Shown piece by piece: positions 12,401-21,400 of a stretch of DNA of 32,689 nucleotides. This DNA comes from Prorocentrum cordatum (Eukaryota; Sar; Dinophyceae; Prorocentrales; Prorocentraceae): assembly GCA_963575745.1 (NCBI GenBank), contig CAUYUJ010002096.1:30001-62689 (forward strand), given 5' to 3'. Below the pieces are notes generated by a model. That model did not search any database, had not been told where the DNA came from, and saw only the letters and a list, made by a program, of their open reading frames with translations. Made by a program: the position numbers and the translations under genes. Each line of letters opens with the position of its first letter. The first letter of the stretch is position 1.

Positions 12401-15400
12401 CACACGCGGGATCGGCGGGTTTCTCCAGGTGTCAGCGATGAGATGAAGGAGTCGGTCTCGAAGGCGTGCTGCAGCGTGCACCAGCAAGTGCTCAAAACGG
12501 CGGACACGTTTGAGGAGCGCCTGCGGCGCAAGGTGTACGTTACGCCTAAGTCCTACCTGGACCTCATCGGTCTGTACCTCGAGATGATCACGGAGAAGCG
12601 CGACGAGAAGGACGCGAAGACACGCTAATGTCGATGCAGGTAACGGCGATGTAGGTTTTGGTATTGTAGGTGGGGGTGGTTCGTTGCGTAGGTGGGGTAG
12701 TTCCGTAGGTGGTTTGTGGCGTAGTGTGGTGGTGGTGGTGGTGGTGGTGGTGGTGGTGTAGGTGGGGTATTTCGGTATTCAAGGGGCGGTGCGAGTTCGG
12801 CGTCGCAATAACCATATTCCCAACATTAGCGGGACCATCAACCAATATCTCCATTAGCGGGGCCTTGGAAGGACCTGGCCTTGCGCCGGCTGCAGACTGG
12901 CGTGGACAAGATCGATGAGGCCAACGCGGTGGTCAACGGGTTGCAGGAGGAGCTGACCAAGCTGGCCCCCTTCATCAGCCAGAAGATCAAGGAGGCAGAC
13001 GAGCTGGTCCCCGTCGTCACCGAGGAGCAGTCGAAGGCGGAGGCCATCAAGGCGAAGGTAATGGCCGAGGAGGCCGTGGTGCGCAAGCAGGCGGAGGAGG
13101 TGGCTGCCGTCCAGGCAGACGCACAGCGAGACCTGGACGTGGCGATGCCGGCCCTCGAGAACGCACTCAAGTCGCTGGACTCTCTGGACAAGAAAGACAT
13201 CACTGAGATCAAGGGCTTCACCAAGCCACCCCCGCTCGTGGTGATGACGCTGGAGGCTGTGTGCACGCTGCTGCAGGAGAAGACAGACTGGGACACCGCC
13301 AAGAAGGTGATGACCGACGCGAAGTTCTTGGATCGACTGAAGACCTTCGACAAGGACAACATTCCACCAAAGGTGCTGAAAACTCTGGAGAAGTACGTCA
13401 CGAAGCCAGAATACACCCCAGACCAGGTGGGAAGACAGAGCACGGCAGCGAAGAGCCTCTGCATGTGGTCCCACGCGATGGACACCTACTCGAAGGTCGC
13501 CAAGGAGGTGGAGCCCAAGAGGCAGAAGGTGGCCAAGCTCAACGAGACGCTGGAGGCGGCGAACAAGGACCTGGCGGAGAAGATGAGGAGCCTGAAGGAG
13601 GTCGAGGACCAGGTGGCGGCACTGAAGAAGAAGCTGAAGGACACCAACGACGAGAAGGAGCGGCTGCAGAACGAGGCCGCGCTCACCAAGGCCCGGCTGC
13701 AGCGCGCCGACATCCTCACGGTCGGCCTGGCCGACGAGGGCATCCGCTGGCGAGGGACGGTGGAGACCATCCGTCAGGACTCGACGGGGAAGCCAGAATA
13801 TACTCCAGATTTCGTAAGAAAAGGGAGGGGGTCTGGACCCTCCAAGACAAATCATTTCAGACCTCCCCCGTGGGAGAACCCTCCAAAACATCGTCCCCAG
13901 ACCCCACAGGCCCTCCAAGATAGCCTGGAAGAGACCCCCCCCCCGAAATGAGACCCCCCTCCCTTTATTACGAAATCTGGAGTAAACTTTCAGAGCTCCC
14001 CGCGGATTCCTCGCATCGGCGCTGGGCCAGTGCCCCTAGCGCGCTTCGGGCGCTGCCGGGGGGGGGGGCCCTGCGCCGATCCAAGGGATCTCCGCGCGGG
14101 GCTCCAGAAGCTCGCGTTTCTGTCGCCAGTGGCTCCTCCGAGGACATCATCAACCTCACCGGCGACGTGTTCTTGTCGTCCGCCGCGATCTCCTACTACG
14201 GGCCCTTCACCGGCGTGTACCGGGCCGAGATCGTGGACGCGTGGCTGAAGGCCGTGAAGGACGTCGGCATCCCCTGCGGGGACTCCTTCGACCTCAGGCA
14301 CTTAGTGGGCCCCGGAAACGGCAGTGCCATTTTTTCACCGTTTCCAAAAATCATGTCCCTTGAAAATGGAAACGGCAAAAAACGGAGACCGGAAACGGCG
14401 AAAGAACGGCTCCAGGATTGGAACCGGAGCCAGAACCGGTCAAAAAACGGCGACGGAACCGGTAAAAAAACGGCGTCGGAACCGGCAAAAAAATGGCAAA
14501 ACGGAACTGGTAAAAAAACGGCCTTGTCGTTTCCAGGGTCCACTGAGCTCAGGCAGACGATGGGCAACCCCGTGGAGATCCGGGACTGGAACCTGCAGGG
14601 CCTGCCCACGGACGGCGTGTCGATCAACAACGGCGTCATGGTCGTCCGAGGCAAGCGGTGGCCGCTGATGATCGACCCGCAGGCGCAGGGCAACAAGTGG
14701 ATCAAGAAGAAGGAGGGCAAGGACCTGAAGGCCCTCCTCCTCCTCCTCCTCCTCCTCCTCCTCCTCTCCTCCTCCTCTCCTCCTCCTCCTCCTCCTCCTC
14801 CTCCTCCTCCTCCTCCTTGCACTGCAGCGCCGTCGCCTTGCGCGCGCCCGCCCGCGAAGGCGGCCATGAGAGGCCTGTCTTCCCTCTCTCCTGCGCCCCC
14901 CCGAAAGGGGGAGGGCGACCCACTGGAGGCCATCAAGATGTCCAACCCCAAGATGCTGCTGATCCTCGAGGGCTGCATCCGCACCGGCGCCCCGCTGCTG
15001 ATGGAGGACGTGGAGGACCAGGGGCGGCGCTTGGGGAGGACAGGCTCAGAGGAGGGAGCGCTCCGAGCCCCCGCTCTCGCCCGCTCGTCGCCGATGGGGG
15101 CTCGACGAGGCACAACTCGCCCAGGAACGTTCAGTCGGGGCGCTGAAGAAGGGACCCTTTTCGTTGGGGAGGGGCTCCGTGTCCCCTGATTGTTTCGCAG
15201 CTTGCCCCAGGTTTTCCTCAGGTCTTCGATGGGAAATCGAAGTTCAGCTTCTGGAGAAAAGGGGCCTCGTTCCTTACTTGGAGTTCCTTAGGTCAGCGCC
15301 CCGACCGTGCGGTTTTGGCATCAGGAGCCCAGCGCCGGTTTATCGGCGGTGTATCGCCGACGCAAGCTCGATGCCGCCCCTCCCCCCGAGCTGGTCACCC

Positions 15401-18400
15401 CTAGTAGCGATGCCCCGCAGAGGAGACGCTGGACCCCGCCCTGGAGCCGGTTCTGCTCAAGGCGCTGTACGACAACAACGGGCGTCTGCAGATCAAGCTT
15501 GGCGATCAGGATGGGGGGACAGGAAAGTCCAGCCGAGTCAGAGAGGGTAGGACTATGCAGGTTCGCTTGCGCTTCTCCCCTTCGAGGACCCCCCTCTGGG
15601 TGTCCTGATCCCTCTCTCCCCTTTTGGTTTTCTTCGTCACTCCTGTGTCCCTGCAGGAGGTGGACTACGATAGCATGTTCCTCTTCTATATGACGACCAA
15701 GATGCCAAACCCCCACTACTTCCCAGAGGCGGGGCCTTCAGCCCGGGGGGACGCGGAGGAGGACAGGGATGGGAAGCAGATGCTCGGCTTGGCAGACCAG
15801 CCACAACCCAGGGTAGCTGTGGTCCTCACCCCTTCTGGGTCGAGGCACGTAGTCGGGGTTGAGCCTAAGGTGGAGTTACTCGGCGGCGAGCGAGGGGGGG
15901 GGGAAGGGAGAATGAGAAGGCCTTGTCAGAAGGTGGCGGGACTTCTCAGAAGCACCCTCGCTCCTTCCCCTCGCTCCTTCTGATACGATGTCCGTGCCTT
16001 CGAGGAAGGCGGCTCAGAAAGCTTCTCAGAAGGCCGGGGGACTTCCGAGCCTTCTGAGAAGGTCCGGCTCTTCTCCCTTTCCCCCCCGGGCTCGCCGCCA
16101 ACATGAACATCGCGGTGTCGTGCAAGTGCCCTCTGCGTGCTGGCAGAACCCCACCGCCAGCCAACTCAGAAGGCGGCCGGGCTTCTCAGAAGCCTTCTGA
16201 GAGGTTCTCTGCGTCTTCGGGGAAGGCTCTTGGAAGACTGCTCCGAAGGCCGAGGGTTGAGGCCGACATTCCCCCTGTCCAGAGCAGGGCCAGACCTCAA
16301 CGCTGTTTTGCTGGACTTCGGCTGTGTTTCGTTTTTCGTTTTGGGAGGGAGGTGCGGGTAAACAGGCAGAGCAAAACGAAACAACAAAACGAACAAACAA
16401 CGTTCAGGTCCAGCCCTGGTCCAGAGGCCGTTCGGAAGAATTTTCCCTCAAACCTCACCTGCAGCCCTGCCCTACCTTTCGGCCTCCCCCCCGACTGGTG
16501 TGGGGGGGCCCTGGGCTTCGACGGCCCTCTCTCTTGAGAGGCCGTCAGCACGCGGAGGCGGCCCGCGGGGCCAGAACTGGTCGGGGCCCCGGAGATCAGC
16601 CAGGCGAGGGGGACGAAGCCAGATCCGTTCGTCCTTCCATCCTCTGTCTCGTCACCTTTGCAAGGAGCCGCGTCAGCCACGCGTGGCAGGCAAGGAAGAT
16701 AGACCCCCTAAGGGAGGTTCGATCGAAGACGAAAATGGCGGGTATCGAGGGTCTGGGATATACGTGTTGAGTGGATCTCGAGCAGATGCGCGTGAACGGT
16801 TTCAACTTGATTCTTGAGTTATCTTGTCGAAATAATCAGTATTGTTGATCCCCCCCTGCCTGGTGCACCTTGTTGTCTTTTAATCGAAGTGCTCTTCCCG
16901 GGGCTCGCACCTTCTCTGAACAAGGGGAAGTATCGCGCTCCAGGTTCTGTCTTTCGCACCAAGTTTATCACAACAGTGGTTCCCGCCGGATATTTCATCA
17001 CGAATCATCCAAAATCGTGCCCTCGCGCGGGATTCCCTTACGCATAATTCAGGATTCGCGAGAGCGCGCTTAGCAATTAATGGTGGCGCCGCTCCCCCCA
17101 ACACTCATGAATCACGCTCTCGCTTTTTGGATTTCCAGACGATTTACTTTGGAATCGCGCTATTGCTCGAAACTTCCTCGCGATTCCTGGGTCCGCCCGC
17201 CCGGCCCGCCCGTCTGGTTCTGCCACTTGTACTCTTGCTCCTAACCCCCTCCTGCAATTCTTTCTCGTGCTCCGTCCTCCTCCCTGCCCATTGTCTCTTC
17301 CCTCCTGCCTCCCTTCTCATTTTCGAGGGGTTGCGCCAGTGACGCGTGGCAGGTAAGGAAGATATACGCCCAAGAGGGGTCAGATCGAAGGCGAAGTGGG
17401 CGCGTATCGAGGGTTTGGGACATTCATGGTGAACGATGCCCGAGCGTATGATGGCGAACAGTCTTCAAATGATTGAACATCAGTTACTGGGAATTACTAT
17501 GGCTGGGCACCCTGAGGATGCCCTGGCGCTCTCGCCTCGGCGCTGGCTGCATTTCCTCTGAAAATGATGCTCGCGCTTCGGCGTTTCGGCGTTCCGCCGA
17601 AACCGGTCCCTCAACAATCACAACTCTCCCGCTTGAACTTTTCGCTTTTTTTGTTCTCGGGACCGGGGGTCTGCTCGCCGCCGAAAGCCGGCGTCCCAAC
17701 AAAACTGGCGCTCCCGCTCGATAAGTACAGTCGGGGCCCTGAACAAGGAACCCTTTTGGTTGGGGAGGGGCTCCGCGTTCCTTCAGTGTTTCACAGCTTG
17801 CCTCAGGCTTTCCTTATGTTTTCAACAGGACATCGAAGGTCAACTTGTGGAAAAAAGGGGCCTCGTTCCTTATTTAGGGTTCCTTAGGTCAACGCCCCGA
17901 CTGTATCTGTTTTTTACTCAGGACCGGCGCTCCCGCCTCGGCGCCGAAGACGGCATCCCCTGTAGACGCAGACGCTCCCGCTCGAGGCTTCGTCCGCTCT
18001 TTTACTCAGGACTCCCAGAGGCCCCGAGGCTTCCCTGGTCCCTATTGAATTTTCAGTGCTGAACAATGATTATTGTTGGACGCCCTAAAGGCGCCCTTCA
18101 GGAGGGGAAGAAGCACACAGACACGATTCATCGTCGACTCCGCAGGAAAATATGGGAAAATATGGGCACTGTGGGGGAAGACAGAAACCCAGAAACTATG
18201 GGAAAGTATTGGGCATCTTTTCATTTGTGTGTATTTATTTGTGTGTCCTGGGGCCCCTTCAAATTATTGTTGGACGCCCTAAAGGCGCCCTGGCGCGCTC
18301 GCCTCGGCGCCCTCGCGCCACCGCGGCCCTCCCTGTCCCTGCCTGGTGGTCAGCCGAGCGTCCACTGCGAACGAGTCGAACGCGGCCGAGCGACCCTGCG

Positions 18401-21400
18401 ATCCCGCGGGCGGCCCGGCAGCCCGCGGCGGCGACCCCGTCGTCGTTCTTCTCGTCGTCGTCGTCCTTTCTCCTCCTCCTCGTGCCCTCCCCCCTCCCGT
18501 TCCCCCTCCTCCTCTCGTCGTCGTCGTCGTCGTCGTCCTCCTCCTCCTCCTCCTCCTTTCTCCTCCTCCGCCTCCTCATCTTTCTCCTCTCCTTCTCCTC
18601 CTCCTGCTCCTCTTCCTCCTCTCTCTCCCCCCTCCTCGTCTTCCCTCCTTTCTCCTCCTCCTCCTCTTCCTGCTTTCTCCTCTTCTTCATTTTTTGCCGA
18701 GGCCCAGAAGCTCCTCCGATCCGGGCCTTTCCCCCGAATCCCTTGAGGCCTCCTTCAGGAGGCCTCGAAGCCCTCCAGCTCAGATTTGAAGCGTCTCCCA
18801 GGGGCCCTCAGGTTTCCCACAAGGGCTTTGAAGCTTTTCTGAGAGGCCCTGGGGGCTCTCCAAGGGTCTCTGGATGCTCTCCAGGGGGCTCCGGAGGCTC
18901 CCCGTGGTTGCGGGGCCTCCCCCAGAGGTTTTGAGCCCTTCGGGCGTGGTGACATTTCGAAGCAGGGAATGGGCAGGGCAATTGCTCATTGTTCCTATAC
19001 ATTCGGGGGTGGACAGACCTCCTACCCTGACACGTCGATTAGTGAATTGTCCGTTTCCCGTTCTCGAGAGGGCGCCGCGGCTGTTATTTTCCAGGCTTGC
19101 GCCCGCCAGGTTTGGGCCCGAGGTCGTTTTCACTAAACCACGTTTTACTGAAGGGAGGTCTGTCCATCCCCGATACAATGCCCTTACCCGGGGTCGGCCT
19201 GGAAGGAAAGGGCCGTCCGCTGGATTGGGCCCCTGCCGCTGCGCCCGATCAGCCTGCCGCGTGCGCGCTGGTTGAGCACCCGCGCGTCAGGACGCAACGA
19301 CACGCTGAATGGTTGGTCGTTCGATTGCAGCGACATGCCCTGGTTTGCGTCAGGGGGTGTCCGCAGGGTTTAGAGCAGCATTGGAGTGGTGGTGCCTGTC
19401 CCATTTGGGGACAGGCACCACCACTCCGCTGCGTTTGGGCCTACCCGCAGGAGCGTCGTTGCAATCTCACACTCCCCCAGGGGCTGTTGCGGCCGCGTTC
19501 GGGAGAGCTCTCGGGGGCCGCGCGTGCGCCCGAGAGCGATTTCGGCCAAGCGCCACCTCGACTATGTTCGGGTATGTCTCCAGGGGTACCATCAACGCGC
19601 GTCGGCGACGGTACCCCCCGACACGTACCCGGACCTAGCTGGTGTGACGCCACGCGGGTTTTCCAGGGAACAGCCCCTGGCGACCGCGCCTGGGGTTCGG
19701 GGCCCCAGGCGTTTGGGGCGAGCGTGGGATTGCGGCGGCGCCCGCCCTGTACACCCAGGACGCATTTTGCGCGTCGACGACGACAAAGGGCTCCTGCTCG
19801 ATACATCTTCACGATTTGCTCCGATAGCTCGTGGCCAGGAAGGCCCCCGAACTCAGGAACGGCGCTCGCGCTCGAGTTTTTTTGTAATTCAGTCAAACGG
19901 GTGGAGGCCCAACTGCGACGACAAGGGCTCCAGTTCGATATTTCCTCAGTATGTATTCGCAGAGGCCCTTGCCAGAGGGGCCCGCGAACTCAAGAGTGGC
20001 GCTTTCGCTCGAGACATTCTTGTATTTCAGGCAAGTTGGTGGAGGCCCGGACACGGCTACAAGGGCTCCCGTTTGATATTTCTTAATATGTTTTCCGAGA
20101 GACCCTGGCCAGAGAGGCCCCCGAACTCAGGCACGGCATTGTCGCTCGAGAGTTCTTCGCATTTCAGTCGTGGCCGACAAGGTAGATATTCCCCCCGAAA
20201 GGGAGTGCAATCGAATACGAAGTGGGCAGGTATCGAGGGTTTGGCATGCAGAGTGCAAAACACGCGCGCCAGCAAGAACGAGCAGTCTTGAACTGATTGC
20301 TGTTGTTGATGTTGCTGCTGCTGCTGCTGCTGCTGCACATCTGTAGCATCCTGTCACGACGCGAGGCTTCCCAGTGTCGGGGTCGGGGGCCGCATGCGAG
20401 CCCTACCCCTGCCCCCCACGATTTTTGAGGGGGAGGGTTCGCTTGTGGCCCCCTACAGTCCCGCCCGGCAGGTGTGCATCAAGGTCACAGTCATCAATTT
20501 CACGGTCACGTTCGACGGCCTGGAGGAGCAGTTGCTCAACGAGGCCCTCGGCCGCCGCCTCCTGCGTTGAGGACAGAAAAGGGAGGAGGAGGACCAGTAC
20601 CAAAGTCCAGGCGGCCCGGAATAGTACAGTGCCGTTTTTTTGTTATACACGCTCCGCGTGCGGATCATGTATTGAACATGCAGGGATTTAGTTAAAACTC
20701 AACGAGGAGTTCATGCATACATTCATTCACATTTATATATACATATGTATGTATATATATATATATATAGTAAAAAAGAAAAACTATGTATTAAACACTG
20801 CCCTGTAGGTCGACCCTGCCAGATCAAGGGTGCCCTCGTGTCCTGTGTCCTGCGACCCATGCCTCGTGCATTTATGTGGCAGCGTGGCCCTCGGAAGGGT
20901 CTTTGTGTCCTCTCGCGTGTCCTCCCCCAATCAGGTCCGACTGTAATTTCCAGGATGCGTGAACGATGCTGCAGCCCACCCTCCCGCCGCACAGTGGAGA
21001 CCCACGCCAAGAAACACCCTGCTTGCCCCCAGGGTGCCCGTGGGTTTCTTGGACTTCGATGGGCTCGCGGTGTAGTGCGTGACGCTCCCAAACCAGGACC
21101 CCACGTGCGCCCTGGGGCTCCAGGGCTGGGCTTCTTGAGGGAGGCTTCTCGTGGTCGAGCCCCTGCTGCACGCCCCCTCCAGGAGAACTCCTGGCAGGCG
21201 CTCCTCCTCCTCCTCCTCCTCCTCCCCCTCCTCCTCCTCCTCCTCCTCCTCCCTCCTCCTCCTCCTCCTCCTCCTCCTCCTCCTCCTCCTCCTCCTCCTC
21301 CTCCTCCTCCTCCTCCTCCTCCTCCTCCTCCTCCTCCTCCCCCTCCTCCTCCTCCTCCTCCTCCTCCTCCTCCTCCTCCTCCTCCTCCTCCTCCTCCTCC

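Larger units (their letters stand above)
10612..12428 (+). other. Intron 6 (1,817 nt, GC-AG)
   Basis: Donor CAAG|GCGGCT, acceptor CTCCAG|GTGTCA, phase 1. It holds, in order: GGA microsatellite (10631-10765), family B copy 2 (10925-11060) directly followed by family A copy 2 (11065-11225), a G run (11308-11318), a 77-bp tandem duplication (11345-11497), a GC-rich block with a repeated GCGGTTCCCCCAG motif (11560-11680), AAGCAAAAGC-type purine repeats (11620-11740), a CATAG array (11739-12001), a CCTGTAGGGGGGAC repeat (12163-12205) and G and C homopolymer runs (12281-12333). Confidence 0.85.
13778..14142 (+). other. Intron 8 (365 nt, GA-AG) built of two hairpin elements
   Basis: Donor CGTCAG|GACTCG, acceptor TCCGAG|GACATC, sharing AGGAC. 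Two separate inverted-repeat elements lie side by side: 13799-13986 and 13988-14111. About 20-30 bp at each end belong to neither. Confidence 0.88.
15729..20471 (+). other. Intron 13 (4,743 nt, GC-AG)
   Basis: Donor GAG|GCGGGG, acceptor CGGCAG|GTGTGC. Contents: family D copy 1 (15879-16101) followed by more AGAAGG-type repeats to about 16260, AC/GT-mixed DNA to 16660, family E copies 1 and 2 (16668-16815, 17330-17478), family C copy 2 (17728-17904), family A copy 3 (18098-18262), TCG/CTC microsatellite (18437-18690), degenerate GGGGCCTC repeats (18740-18935), an inverted-end element (18994-19181), hairpins (19383-19427, 19567-19631, 19688-19713), a 138-bp tandem array (19781-20167), family E copy 3 (20155-20300) and a TGC run. 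16820-17330 and 17905-18060 show nothing I recognise. Confidence 0.88.
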
